DNA from: JBFGCA01 sp041567315
GTDB taxonomy: Bacteria; Acidobacteriota; Thermoanaerobaculia; Multivoradales; JAHEKO01
Assembly: GCA_041567315.1 (NCBI GenBank)
Contig: JBFGCA010000002.1
Span: forward strand, 36,463-100,462
Direction of reading: 5' to 3'
DNA length: 64,000 bases
In this document: positions 37,729 to 47,388 of the stretch, one piece after another
Numbering within the stretch: the first letter of the stretch is position 1
How the letters are laid out: every line of letters starts with the position of its first letter
Position numbers and translations under genes: made by a program
Notes under the pieces: generated by a model
The model's input: the letters and a program-made list of their open reading frames with translations, nothing else
What the model was told of the DNA's origin: nothing
Database searches by the model: none

Positions 37729-37986
37729 CTAGCGCCGCAGCCGCCGGCGGGTCGCGGCGTAGTCGCCGGCCACGATGCCCAGGTCGGAGACCTTGTTGCG
37801 CAGCGTGTTCCGGTGGACGCCCAGGCTCTTGGCGGAGCGCGACAGGTTGCCCTCCTGGCTCCGCAACGTCGCCACGATGTACTGCTTCTCGAACTCGCGC
37901 CTGGCCTGGTCGAGGGTGACACCGCGACGGACCAGTTCGTCGACGATCTGGTACAGACGACCGTTCAGGTTCTGCTTGACCACCAA
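37729..37986 (-). CDS. Fis-type helix-turn-helix protein
   Basis: An 85-residue protein. The N-terminal half is helical (NGRLYQIVDELVRRGVTLDQARREFEKQ), and the C-terminal half is a Fis-type helix-turn-helix (NLSRSAKSLGVHRNTLRNKVSDLG). It resembles the DNA-binding end of NtrC-type activators without receiver or AAA+ parts. It may be a nucleoid or local transcription factor. The start is TTG 37986 or GTG 37983. A TGGTATCCT extended -10 element (38015-38023) and an eight-base A tract on the coding strand (37998-38005) lie just upstream. Confidence 0.8.
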   Translation of the reverse strand: MVVKQNLNGRLYQIVDELVRRGVTLDQARREFEKQYIVATLRSQEGNLSRSAKSLGVHRNTLRNKVSDLGIVAGDYAATRRRLRR

Positions 37987-38089
37987 TGCTCGCCAGCTTT
38001 TTTTTGCGCGACGGAGGATACCACAGTCGAGCGCTGCCGCCAGTCGCGACAGGGTACGTCCGGGCGGCGCGACGAACCGGTCTAGGAGC

Positions 38090-39292
38090 CTAGTTGGGCT
38101 TGGGGTCCAGTCGGTCGCCGACGTAGATCGCGTAGCGCGACTCGAGGATCTTCGCCAGCGAGGCGCGCTCGTTGACCGAGAGCACCGCCAGCTCGCCGAC
38201 CACCATCGGGGGCTGGCCGGGCGGCGTCTGGCGATAGATCGTGAAGATGTCGCCCGGCGTCACGCCGTGCTGCGCCCCGCGGTCGATGAACACCACGTGA
38301 CCCTGGCCCAGCGAGACCAGCCCGGTCCCCGAGCCGAGAACCACCGGCGCCTCCACCAGCCGCTCGCGGGAAACGGGGTCGTTGATCGAGCGCAGCCCCG
38401 AGCGCCGCGCCAGCGGCACCGGCTCCGGGACGAACGGCCGCAGGAAGTCCCCCACCATCGACGCCGAGCAGGAATGGACGATCTCGGCGATCGCCGACTC
38501 CGCCTGTACCGAGAGGATCTGCACGCGGCCCTGATAGCCGTAGTACCTGCCGACGACCTCGCCGGTTTCCGGGTGGCGCATCAGCCCTTTCGGTACCACG
38601 ACGGTGTAGAGGGCGCCGGGCTGCAGACCGTCGCTACCGTCGACGTAGACGACGTCGCCCACGGTCAGGTTGAGCTTGGCGGTGCCGGTCCCGCCGTAGC
38701 GGCCGGACCCGCGGCCGGCACCCCGGCGGCCGCGGCCCGCCAGATCGGGGGTCAGATGGTCGTATTCGGAGCCCGCGATCCGCAGCGCGAAGGTCTCGTC
38801 CGGATCGGCCACGAAGCCGCTGCAGTAGATGTCGTCCTCGGCACCCAGCGCCTGGGGCGGCGAGGCCGGTCGATCGGGCCCCTGCCCGCCCGGCTCTCCG
38901 GCGCTCGGGACCGCAGCCGCGGCCCGCGACTCCAGGTCCTCGAGCGGCGTCACCTCGACCCCCACCACCAGCGGATCGCCCGGGTAGATCCAGTGCGCGT
39001 CCAGGATGTAGGGGTTGCGCTCCCAGAGCTGCGGCCATAGATAGGGATTGCCGTAGAAACGGCTCGCCAGGTCCCACAGCGTGTCGCCGCGCTGGATCAC
39101 GTAGACCTCGGTGCCCTCCGGAAAGGAGGTCGGGGGGTCCCAGGGCGTCCAGTGATCGCCCACCAGGCGCAGGTTGGTGGGGGGACGCGTAGCCGCCGCC
39201 GCTCCGGCCGGCCAGGTGCCGAGGGCTCCGCCGGCCAGAATCCCCGCGACCACGACGGCCATTGCCGGACGAATCAGGCGGCGTGACGGCAT
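38090..39292 (-). CDS. Exported LysM-domain protein
   Basis: A 400-residue protein with a signal peptide (about 1-34), one LysM domain (about 63-112, YVIQRGDTLWDLASRFYGN) that should bind peptidoglycan, a Pro/Gly linker, and a C-terminal region with two beta-rich repeats (VGDVVYVDGSDG; VFIDRGAQHGVTPGDIFTIYR). This type is common in Acidobacteriota and relatives. ATG 39292 is the start. A TTGACA at 39373-39378 with TACGTT at 39349-39354 (18-base spacing) is a possible promoter. Confidence 0.82.
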   Translation of the reverse strand: MPSRRLIRPAMAVVVAGILAGGALGTWPAGAAAATRPPTNLRLVGDHWTPWDPPTSFPEGTEVYVIQRGDTLWDLASRFYGNPYLWPQLWERNPYILDAHWIYPGDPLVVGVEVTPLEDLESRAAAAVPSAGEPGGQGPDRPASPPQALGAEDDIYCSGFVADPDETFALRIAGSEYDHLTPDLAGRGRRGAGRGSGRYGGTGTAKLNLTVGDVVYVDGSDGLQPGALYTVVVPKGLMRHPETGEVVGRYYGYQGRVQILSVQAESAIAEIVHSCSASMVGDFLRPFVPEPVPLARRSGLRSINDPVSRERLVEAPVVLGSGTGLVSLGQGHVVFIDRGAQHGVTPGDIFTIYRQTPPGQPPMVVGELAVLSVNERASLAKILESRYAIYVGDRLDPKPN

Positions 39293-39396
39293 AGCTCCGG
39301 ACCCCCTAAGTATCGAGAGATCAAGGACTAACGGGCGCGATCATCGACAACGTACCGGTTTTGCTTCGGCACTGTCAAGCGACAGTTTCACACCCC

Positions 39397-40254
39397 TCAA
39401 GGTATCTGTCCCCGCCGCTCCTCGGCCATCGCCGCCGCCGCCGTCAACGGGAAGCGACGCAGGACCTCGTCGTAGCGGGCCCGAGCCTCCGCCGGCGCCC
39501 CCAGCCTGGCCAGACAGTCCCCCGCCTTGACCAGCGCGTCGGGCACCTTGTTGCTCCCCGGATAGCGCTGGACGGTCTCGTCGAAGGCCGCCAGGGCGCC
39601 GTCGTAGTCGCCCCTCGCGAAACGGCTCTCGCCGATCCAGTACTGGGCGTTGTCGGACAGGTCGGTGGCCGGATAGGCCTGCAGGAAGCGCTGGAAGCTG
39701 CTCTCGGCGTCGACGTAGCGGCCCTGGTGGTAGAGCGTGTAGCCGCGGTCGTAGAGCGCCTGGGCCGCGGGGTCGAGCGGCGCGGCGGCGCCTCCGGCCT
39801 CGGCGGGCTCGGCAGCCGGCGCCGCGGACGGGGTCGGCGGAGCGGCGACCGGCGGAGCCGCGGCCGGCGCTCCGGACGAGCCGTCGGAAGACCCGGCAGG
39901 GTGCCCCGCAGCAGGGCCGGCCGGCGAGCCGACCGGTGGCTCGTCGTCGTCCAGCTCCAGGTCCGAGGACTCGATCTCGGCCTCCCCGGCGGACGCGGCG
40001 CTGGGGGCCGGCGGCGCCGCGGGCGGCCTGGCCACCGGCGGCCTGCCGCCGCCCGCCGCCTGCAGGCTCGCCACCTGCTGGCGCAGCCGCTCCATCTCGA
40101 CCTCGGCGATCGCCGCTTTGCGCTGCAGCTCGAGCAGCCGGGCCTTGATCTCCTCGAGCTCGTCGGCGGCGGGCTGACGCGGCGGCAGCACCGTCGGCCC
40201 ACAGGCCGCGAGCAGCAGGACCACCACCCCGCCGCACAAGAAACTCCGCTTCAT
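39397..40254 (-). CDS. cpoB: CpoB/YbgF-like lipoprotein
   Basis: A 285-residue lipoprotein. The signal ends LLAAC (C18). A coiled coil (about 30-65, ELEEIKARLLELQRKAAIAEVEMERLRQQV) is followed by a long Ala/Pro linker and a C-terminal TPR domain (about 165-285, GYTLYHQGRYVDAESSFQRFLQAYP). This order matches CpoB (YbgF), which coordinates peptidoglycan synthesis with the Tol-Pal system. It overlaps the bamD-like gene by four bases (ATGA). Tol-Pal genes are not in the window. Confidence 0.85.
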   Translation of the reverse strand: MKRSFLCGGVVVLLLAACGPTVLPPRQPAADELEEIKARLLELQRKAAIAEVEMERLRQQVASLQAAGGGRPPVARPPAAPPAPSAASAGEAEIESSDLELDDDEPPVGSPAGPAAGHPAGSSDGSSGAPAAAPPVAAPPTPSAAPAAEPAEAGGAAAPLDPAAQALYDRGYTLYHQGRYVDAESSFQRFLQAYPATDLSDNAQYWIGESRFARGDYDGALAAFDETVQRYPGSNKVPDALVKAGDCLARLGAPAEARARYDEVLRRFPLTAAAAMAEERRGQIP

Positions 40255-41249
40255 CTTGCCGCCCCTTCCTGCGTCGCCCCCCCGCCGGGCTCCTCCTCGT
40301 CGGGATCCTCTTCCTCGGGGCCGTCCTCCTCGGCTTCCTCTTCGTCGACTCCCTCGACGTCGGCTTCCTCGACGTCGGCTTCCCCCTCGTCGGAGGAGAC
40401 TGCATCGGGGGCCTTCCCGTCCGGCGCCTTCTCCTCGGCGACCTTCACGTCGGGGACCTTCTCCTCCCGGATCTTGACCTCCGGGATCTTGGCCACCCAG
40501 GGACTGTCCTTGAACTCCTCGCGCAGCCGCGCAAAGGTCTCGATCGCCTTCTCCCTCTCGCGGGCGCCCCGGTAGGCGAGCCCCAGGTGATAGAGCGCCT
40601 TGTCCTTCTCCGGGTAGTTCGGGTACTCCGCCATCAACGCTTCGAGCCGGCCGATGGCACCGCGCCACAGCCGGCGGCGCATGTTGTAGCGCCCGATGAT
40701 GAACTCGTGCTCGGCCAGGGTGTTGCGCAGCTCGACCAGCCTGGTCCGGGCGTCCGGCGCATAGCCCGAGGTGGGATAGAGCCGTAGCAGGTCCTCGTAG
40801 GCCTCGATCGCCTTGCGGGTCGAGGTCTGGTCGCGGTCGGGCCTGAGGACGCGCTCGGCCAGGCTGTTGGCCATCTGGAGCTGGACGTAGGCGCCGCGAT
40901 CGCTGGTCGGGAAGCGGTTCTGGAAGTCCCGGTACTTGGCCTCGGCGCGGATGTAGTTGTTCTCGCCGCCGTCCAGATAGAAGGCGTCGGCGACGCGCAG
41001 CAGCGCCTGGCGGCCGCTGGCCGAGTTGGGGGCCACCTCGAAGGCGTGGGTGAAGTACTCGCGGGCCTGCGCGTACTTCTTACGCTCCATCAGCTCCTCG
41101 CCGCGGGCCAGCGCCTCCTCCGAAGACAGCCGGAGGATCGGGTTCTCCTTGGGCTTGCCGCTCTTGCAGCCGGCCAACGTGACCGCCAGCACGGCCAGCA
41201 GCAGTACCGCCGCCCGGACGGGTGGCGGCAGACGCCGGCCCGCCCTCAC
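40251..41249 (-). CDS. bamD: BamD-like TPR lipoprotein with acidic tail
   Basis: A 332-residue lipoprotein with a signal ending LAGC (C28) and five TPR-like helical pairs (RKKYAQAREYFTHAFEVAPN; AEAKYRDFQNRFPTSDRGAYVQLQMA), as in BamD, the outer-membrane assembly lipoprotein. After about residue 250 comes an unusual tail: Lys/Glu/Val repeats, then a strongly acidic low-complexity stretch of Glu, Asp and Gly. GTG 41249 overlaps the rpe stop by four bases and its own stop overlaps the start of cpoB, so rpe, bamD and cpoB are coupled. Confidence 0.8.
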   Translation of the reverse strand: MRAGRRLPPPVRAAVLLLAVLAVTLAGCKSGKPKENPILRLSSEEALARGEELMERKKYAQAREYFTHAFEVAPNSASGRQALLRVADAFYLDGGENNYIRAEAKYRDFQNRFPTSDRGAYVQLQMANSLAERVLRPDRDQTSTRKAIEAYEDLLRLYPTSGYAPDARTRLVELRNTLAEHEFIIGRYNMRRRLWRGAIGRLEALMAEYPNYPEKDKALYHLGLAYRGAREREKAIETFARLREEFKDSPWVAKIPEVKIREEKVPDVKVAEEKAPDGKAPDAVSSDEGEADVEEADVEGVDEEEAEEDGPEEEDPDEEEPGGGATQEGAAR

Positions 41250-41908
41250 GCCGCCTCTCCCAGTGCCCGCCGGCGCAGCTCGCCGATCGCCGCCGGCGGA
41301 TCGGCGGCGCCGAACACCGCCGAGCCGGCAACGCAGAGCTCGACGCCGGCCTCCACCACCTGGCGGATGTTCGCCTCCCCGATGCCGCCGTCCATCGCCA
41401 GCGGCACGCCCAGTCCCCGCTGGGCCACCATCCGCCGCAGCCGCCGCGCCTTGTCGAGAACGTAGGGCAGGAAGCTTTGACCGGCAAAGCCGGGGTTGAC
41501 CGACATCAGCAGCACGAAGTCGAGCCCTGGCAAGATGTCTGCCAACACCTCCACCGGGGTGGCCGGGTTGAGCGCCACTCCGGCCCTGGCACCGCCCCGC
41601 CGGATCCGCTCCAGCAGCCGGTCGAGGTGGGTCGCCGCCTCCCAGTGCACCGACAGCCAGGCGGCGCCGGCCTCCAGATAGTCGTCGAGCAGCCGCTCGG
41701 GGTTGGAGACCATCAGGTGGACGTCGAGCGGCAGCTCCGAGCAGCGCGCCAGCGCCCGCACCACCGGCGCGCCGATCGTCAGGTTGGGGACGAAATGGCC
41801 GTCCATCACGTCGACGTGGAGCAGATCGGCCCCACCCCGACGGCACAGGTCGGCGGCGCCCTTGAGGTCGGCCAGGTCGGCCGCCAGCAGCGAAGGGGCG
41901 ATCAGCAC
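41246..41908 (-). CDS. rpe: Ribulose-phosphate 3-epimerase
   Basis: A 220-residue TIM-barrel enzyme of the pentose phosphate pathway. Signatures are APSLLAADLADL at the start, HVDVMDGHFVPNLTIG with the metal and catalytic residues, DVHLMVSNPE, and MSVNPGFAGQSF. The start is GTG 41908, only four bases after the PASTA gene stop, and the end overlaps bamD. Confidence 0.97.
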   Translation of the reverse strand: MLIAPSLLAADLADLKGAADLCRRGGADLLHVDVMDGHFVPNLTIGAPVVRALARCSELPLDVHLMVSNPERLLDDYLEAGAAWLSVHWEAATHLDRLLERIRRGGARAGVALNPATPVEVLADILPGLDFVLLMSVNPGFAGQSFLPYVLDKARRLRRMVAQRGLGVPLAMDGGIGEANIRQVVEAGVELCVAGSAVFGAADPPAAIGELRRRALGEAA

Positions 41909-41912
41909 GGGT

Positions 41913-42659
41913 TCAGGCCCCCACCCTCTCCTCGGCGGTGACCACCAGCGAGATGACGTCGCGCCGGTGCAGCGGATGGCCCGGCAGCGGGTACTGGCGG
42001 AGCACGATGCCTGGAGCGATCCCCTCGTAGGGCTCGAACTTGACGCTCCCCAGCCGGAAGCCGCGGCGGTCGAAGAAGTGCCGCACCAGGCGGAAATCGC
42101 GGTAGGCCAGATCGGGCATCACGAAGGTGTCGGTCGGGCTGTCGAGACACAGATACAGCGCCACCGCCGCCGAGCGCCCCACCCGCGCCCCCGGCGGCGG
42201 CACCTGATCGACCACCGTCCCCGGCTGGGCGCCCGCCCGGTAGACCCCGGCGGTGCGGCCCACCGCCAGACCGGCGGCGCTGAGCGTCACCTGGGCGGTC
42301 TGCAGCGCCTTGCCCACCAGGTCCGGCACCTCGAGCAGCTCGGGGCCCAGCGACATCACGATCTCGACCTCGCTGTCCTGCTTGACCAGGCTGCCGGCCC
42401 CGGGGGTCTGCTGGAGCACGTGCCCCGCCGCCATCTCGGCGTCGTAGCGGTCCGCCGCCGGCCGTCGCCGGACCTTCAGCCCGGTGTCGGCCAGACGCCC
42501 CAACGCCTGGTCCTCGGGTAGACCCTCCAGCGCTGGCACCGTGGTCACGCCGCTGCGCACGAACAGGCTGAACGAGAAATAGGCCGCGAACCCGAAGACC
42601 CCGACCACCAGTCCGCCGAAGGCCAGCCAGCCGAGTGCTCGGAGCGCCCGCGCCAGCAT
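41913..42659 (-). CDS. Membrane protein with three PASTA domains
   Basis: A 248-residue protein with one N-terminal membrane helix (about 11-33) and three PASTA repeats (about 40-105, 108-175, 177-243). They show VPALEGLPEDQALGRL, VPDLVGKALQTAQVTL and MPDLAYRDFRLVRHF. PASTA domains bind peptidoglycan stem peptides, but no kinase or penicillin-binding domain is attached here. The first gene of the PASTA-rpe-bamD-cpoB unit. A TGCTACACT element (42666-42674) ends six bases before ATG 42659, so this transcript may also be leaderless. Confidence 0.85.
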   Translation of the reverse strand: MLARALRALGWLAFGGLVVGVFGFAAYFSFSLFVRSGVTTVPALEGLPEDQALGRLADTGLKVRRRPAADRYDAEMAAGHVLQQTPGAGSLVKQDSEVEIVMSLGPELLEVPDLVGKALQTAQVTLSAAGLAVGRTAGVYRAGAQPGTVVDQVPPPGARVGRSAAVALYLCLDSPTDTFVMPDLAYRDFRLVRHFFDRRGFRLGSVKFEPYEGIAPGIVLRQYPLPGHPLHRRDVISLVVTAEERVGA

Positions 42660-42696
42660 TCGCGGAGTGTAGCAGCCATGAGACCATCTGGGCGCG

Positions 42697-43545
42697 GTGA
42701 AGCGGCCCCCCCTCGGCGCCCACGTCTCGATCGCCGGCGGCTACCAGCGCGCCCTCGACCGCGGCGCCGAGCTGGGCTGCGACACCCTCCAGATCTTCGT
42801 CGCCAGCCCCGGCCAGTGGCGCCTCCGGCCGCTGGCCCGCGGCGAAGCGGCCCGCTTCCGCCGCGCCCACGCCACCTCCCCGATCGGCCTCCTCGTCGCC
42901 CACGCCGCCTACCTCATCAACCCCGCCGCCGCCGACCGCACGGTCCTCGCTCGCTCGCGCCGCGCCCTCGCCGCCCACCTCGATCGCTGCGACCGCCTGG
43001 GCGTCGACTTCCTGGTCCTCCACCCCGGCGCCCACATGGGGCGCGGCGAGACCGCCGGCCTCGAGCGCGCCGCCGACACCCTGGCCCGCGTCCTCGACCG
43101 CCACCGCGGCCCCACTCGCCTCCTCCTCGAGACCACCACCGGCCAGGGCACCGTCCTCGGCCACCGCCTCGAGCAGCTCGCCGAGATCCGCCGCCTCACC
43201 GGCCGCCCCGACCGCCTCGGCGTCTGCGTCGACACCTGCCACGTCTTCGCCGCCGGCTACGCCGTCCACCAGGCCCGCGGCTACCGCCGCTTCTTGATCC
43301 GCCTCCGCGCCCTCTTCGGCCCCACCGAGCCCAGCGCCCTCCACCTCAACGACTCCCGCACCCCCTTCGCCTCCCACCGCGACCGCCACGCCAACCTCGG
43401 CCACGGCGCCATCGGCACCGCCCTCTTCAAACGCCTCCTCCGCGACCCAAGCCTCCGCAAGGTGCCGATGATCCTGGAGACCCCGCGCGGTTCCGACGGC
43501 CAAGGACACGCCCGCGACCTGACGCTGCTGCGCGAGATCCGCTAG
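42697..43545 (+). CDS. nfo: Endonuclease IV (AP endonuclease)
   Basis: A 282-residue TIM-barrel zinc enzyme that cuts DNA at abasic sites. It starts GAHVSIAGGYQRALDRGAELGCDTLQIF and has the metal-site segments LVLHPGAHMG, LLLETTTGQG, CVDTCHVF and HLNDSRTPFASHRDRHANLGHGAIG. The start is GTG 42697; the gene is divergent from the PASTA gene. Its codon use looks unlike its neighbours (CTC rather than CTG for Leu, CGC for Arg), possibly a sign of a different history. Confidence 0.95.
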   Translation: MKRPPLGAHVSIAGGYQRALDRGAELGCDTLQIFVASPGQWRLRPLARGEAARFRRAHATSPIGLLVAHAAYLINPAAADRTVLARSRRALAAHLDRCDRLGVDFLVLHPGAHMGRGETAGLERAADTLARVLDRHRGPTRLLLETTTGQGTVLGHRLEQLAEIRRLTGRPDRLGVCVDTCHVFAAGYAVHQARGYRRFLIRLRALFGPTEPSALHLNDSRTPFASHRDRHANLGHGAIGTALFKRLLRDPSLRKVPMILETPRGSDGQGHARDLTLLREIR

Positions 43546-43597
43546 CCACAAGTTCTGTGGCTCTCTCGTGGCTCGCAGCTCACCACGAGCTTGATTT
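43544..43597. terminator. Two hairpins between convergent genes
   Basis: AGCCACA/TGTGGCT (43544-43550 and 43556-43562) overlaps the nfo stop. A second hairpin, CTCGTGG/CCACGAG (43565-43571 and 43583-43589), is followed on the plus strand by CTTGATTT. They sit between nfo and the converging peroxiredoxin-like gene and probably terminate nfo transcription. Confidence 0.6.
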
Positions 43598-43691
43598 CAG
43601 CGTATCTCCCTGCCTCTTTCCTGAAAGACCGAGGGCACCCTGCTGCGCCAAGCGGCTACGTGCCCCGGCAGGCCTGCGAGGCCTCGCCAGC

Positions 43692-44207
43692 TCAGTTGAT
43701 CCAGCGGTCGACGAGGCGGTTGATGACGGAGCGGGGGTAGTTGGCGGTGGGGGAGGGGAGACGGGTGAGGGCTTTTTCGAGGTCGGGCCAGGCGGCTTCG
43801 AGGGAGGTCAGGGGGTTGGCGAGCCAGAGGACGCGCTGGCGGCGGTCGACGGCGACGAGGGCGGGCTGGGGCTGTTGGTCTTCGGCCGGGGGGGTGACGC
43901 CGTAGTGGGCGGAGAAGCCGCGGTCGTCTTCGAGGAGGGGGAAGGGGAGGTCGAGCTCGCGCTGCAGAGCCTTGAGGTCGTCGAGCTTGGCGGGGGAGAC
44001 GCCGATGACTGCGGTCTGGCGCTCGGCGAGCTGGCGGCTGCGGGTGGCCAGGGCGGCGAGGTCGCGGCGGGCGCGCTCGTCGGCGGTGGCGGCGAAGAAG
44101 TAGAGCAGCACCGAGGTGCGGGGCACCTCGTCGCGGAGCATCAGAACCACGTCCTCGGTCGAGGTGAGATCGAAGTTGGGAGCCTCATCGCCGATCGCGA
44201 GCGCCAT
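43692..44207 (-). CDS. Peroxiredoxin-fold protein without cysteine
   Basis: A 171-residue protein with the AhpC/TSA thioredoxin-like fold. It starts IGDEAPNFDLTSTED, then has VLLYFFAATADERARRDLAAL where peroxiredoxins have YFYPxxxTPGC, followed by VIGVSPAKLDDLKAL and LPFPLLEDDRGFSAHYGV. There is no cysteine at all, so neither peroxidatic nor resolving thiols exist. A redox role is therefore unlikely; a structural or binding role is possible. ATG 44207 is the start. Codon use resembles nfo, which converges on it. Confidence 0.78.
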   Translation of the reverse strand: MALAIGDEAPNFDLTSTEDVVLMLRDEVPRTSVLLYFFAATADERARRDLAALATRSRQLAERQTAVIGVSPAKLDDLKALQRELDLPFPLLEDDRGFSAHYGVTPPAEDQQPQPALVAVDRRQRVLWLANPLTSLEAAWPDLEKALTRLPSPTANYPRSVINRLVDRWIN

Positions 44208-44254
44208 CTCCGCAGCCGTCCTTTCTGGTCCGTTGGCCTCTGGGTGCCGGGGCT

Positions 44255-45568
44255 CTAGGACCCCGGCAGGAGACCCTGGGGGATGTTCTTCAAGAGATCG
44301 AAGTAGATCACCACCACCATCAGGGTGACGATCAGCACCAGGCCCACCTGGTTGATCCGCTCCTTGACCTTGATCGACAGGTCGCGGCGGCGCACCACCT
44401 CGATCATCAGGATCAGGATCTGGCCACCGTCGAGGACCGGGATGGGCAGCAGGTTGAGGATGGCGATGCTGATGCTGATCAGCCCCATCAGGTGGAGCAG
44501 GTGCTTGAAGCCGGTGCGTGCCGCCGCGCCGCTGAGCGCCGCGATCTCGATCGGTCCGGACAGGGCGCTCTTGGCGGCCAGCCGGCCGCTGAAGATCTTG
44601 CCGAGGACGGCGAAGGTGTGGCGGGTGACCTCGAGGTTGAAGCGGACGCTTTCGCGCAGGGCGGGCAGCAGGCCGAGACGCTGGAAGTAGCCCGGGCGCA
44701 GGCCGATCTTGCCGCGGCCGTCCTCGTCGCGGGGCACCACCTCGAGCGTCAGGTCCTCGCTGCCGCGGCGGACGGTGACCGCCACCGTCTGCCCGGGCCG
44801 GGCCTCGATGTGCTCGACGAAGCCCTCCCAGCCGGCCAGCGGGCGGCCGTCCGCCTTCACCACCTCGTCGCCGGGGTGGAAACCCGCGGCCGCGGCCGGG
44901 CTGCCGGCGATCACCTGCGCCACCCGCGGCAGCACCGTCGGGTAAACGCCGGCGTCGCCGAACTCGTAGCGCGGCACGGTCTCGGGCACCAGCCGGACCT
45001 CGCGCCGTCGACCCTGCCGCTCGATGGCCAGGACCACCTCGCGGCCCGGCGCCGTGAGCAGCGCGAACTGCACCTCGTCCCACTTGCCGACCGGCCGGCC
45101 GTCGATGGCCACCACCCGGTCGCCGGGCTCCAGGCCGGCCTCGTCGGCCGGCGAGCCGGCGACCACGGTGCCCACCACGGGCGGGATCTCGGGCAGCGAG
45201 GTGACCTCGATGCCGAGCATGAAGACCAGGGCCGTCAGCACCACCGCCAGCACCACGTTCATCGCCGGGCCGGCCAGATAGACCAGCACCCGCTGCCAGC
45301 GTGGCTTGGCCATGAACTCCCGCGGGTCACCGGTGAGATCGTCGGGATCCTCACCGCCCAGCTGCACGAACCCGCCCAGCGGCACCAGCGACACCCGGTA
45401 GTCGGTCTCGCCGCGCCTGAAGCCCCAGATCCGCTTGCCGAAGCCGAGCGAGAAGGTCAGCACCCGGACGTCGAAGGCCTTGGCCATCAGCAGATGGCCG
45501 GCCTCGTGGACGAAGATGATGACGCCCAGGGCGAAGATGAAGGCGGCGGTGTTGCTCAGCAGATCCAA
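44255..45568 (-). CDS. rseP: Site-2 intramembrane protease RseP
   Basis: A 437-residue membrane zinc protease with the HExxH motif H21-E22-x-x-H25 in the first helix, two PDZ domains (about 125-205 and 210-290), and the second active-site motif LDG at 379-381 (PIPVLDGGQIL). In E. coli it cuts anti-sigma factors in envelope stress and cleaves signal-peptide remnants. ATG 45568 is the start. It follows cdsA in the usual envelope cluster, but the dxr gene usually between them is missing. Confidence 0.95.
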   Translation of the reverse strand: MDLLSNTAAFIFALGVIIFVHEAGHLLMAKAFDVRVLTFSLGFGKRIWGFRRGETDYRVSLVPLGGFVQLGGEDPDDLTGDPREFMAKPRWQRVLVYLAGPAMNVVLAVVLTALVFMLGIEVTSLPEIPPVVGTVVAGSPADEAGLEPGDRVVAIDGRPVGKWDEVQFALLTAPGREVVLAIERQGRRREVRLVPETVPRYEFGDAGVYPTVLPRVAQVIAGSPAAAAGFHPGDEVVKADGRPLAGWEGFVEHIEARPGQTVAVTVRRGSEDLTLEVVPRDEDGRGKIGLRPGYFQRLGLLPALRESVRFNLEVTRHTFAVLGKIFSGRLAAKSALSGPIEIAALSGAAARTGFKHLLHLMGLISISIAILNLLPIPVLDGGQILILMIEVVRRRDLSIKVKERINQVGLVLIVTLMVVVIYFDLLKNIPQGLLPGS

Positions 45569-45710
45569 GATGCTCGCTCCATAGCGGCCGGCGGGTGGTG
45601 GGAGTGGCGGGCGGGACCCGGGCTCGGGCTGGAGTCCAGCAAGCGGCGTGCCGACCCGCGGCCCGCCCCGCCGGCGGCGGCGCCCGGCATCATACCCCGG
45701 CCGGACGGGG

Positions 45711-46544
45711 CTACGAGCCCACCGCCAGCTCGCCGCCCAGCCACCAGACGCCGAACAGAAAGACCGGCGCCGCGAACAGCAGGGCGTCGAGCCGGTCGAG
45801 GAAGCCGCCGTGGCCCGGCAACAGGCCGCCCGAGTCCTTGACCCCGGCGCCGCGCTTGACGATCGACTCCACGAGATCGCCCAGCTGGCCCGCCACCGAG
45901 GCGGCGGCGGCCAGGGCGAGCACCCGCGCGCTGGGCCGGCCCAGGTGCAGGAAGCTCCACGCCACCGCCGCCAGGAGCGACGCCGCCAGGTTGGCCGCCG
46001 CTCCCTCCCAGGTCTTCTTGGGGCTCACCCGCGGCGCCAGGCGCCGCCGCCCCCAGGCCGATCCCACGTAGTAGGCGGCCGTGTCGCCCAGCCAGACGAC
46101 CGCCAGCACGAGCAGCAGCAGCCAGGGGTCGGCGAGCTGCAGGTGGTAGAGGCTCGCGGCCGGCAGCGCCAGGTAGGGCAGGCCGAAGGCCAGGATCCCC
46201 AGGGCGGCCATGCCCTCCTCCACCGGGGTGCGGGCCAGCAGCACGACGACGCCCACCCCGACCGACAGCACCGCCGCCGCCAGCAGCAGCTCGTGAACGA
46301 GCAGCGGGACCTGGGCCGGGCCGCCGGGGAGCCCGGGACCCAGCGCCCAGGCGGCGGGCGGCACCAGCACCGGCAGCACCCACAGCGGCCCGCGGGGAGC
46401 CCAGCGGCGGCCGAGGCTGACGTACTCCAACGCGGCCAGGACCAGGAGCACCAGGACGAGGGCGAAGAACCAGCCGGCCGGCAGAACGAAGACCGCCGCC
46501 AGGGCCAGCGGCAGCGCGACCAGAGCTGTCAGGAGCCGCTGCAT
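45711..46544 (-). CDS. cdsA: Phosphatidate cytidylyltransferase
   Basis: A 277-residue integral membrane enzyme with at least seven helices that makes CDP-diacylglycerol from phosphatidate and CTP. The family signature near the C-terminus is present as SPKKTWEGAAANL and KRGAGVKDSGGLLPGHGGFLDRLDALL. It starts 22 bases after the uppS stop, in the conserved uppS-cdsA order. Confidence 0.95.
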   Translation of the reverse strand: MQRLLTALVALPLALAAVFVLPAGWFFALVLVLLVLAALEYVSLGRRWAPRGPLWVLPVLVPPAAWALGPGLPGGPAQVPLLVHELLLAAAVLSVGVGVVVLLARTPVEEGMAALGILAFGLPYLALPAASLYHLQLADPWLLLLVLAVVWLGDTAAYYVGSAWGRRRLAPRVSPKKTWEGAAANLAASLLAAVAWSFLHLGRPSARVLALAAAASVAGQLGDLVESIVKRGAGVKDSGGLLPGHGGFLDRLDALLFAAPVFLFGVWWLGGELAVGS

Positions 46545-46566
46545 GCGACCGGCGAGCGAACGCCGG

Positions 46567-47370
<804 letters not shown>

Positions 47371-47388
47371 GGCGGGAGGCCGAAAATA

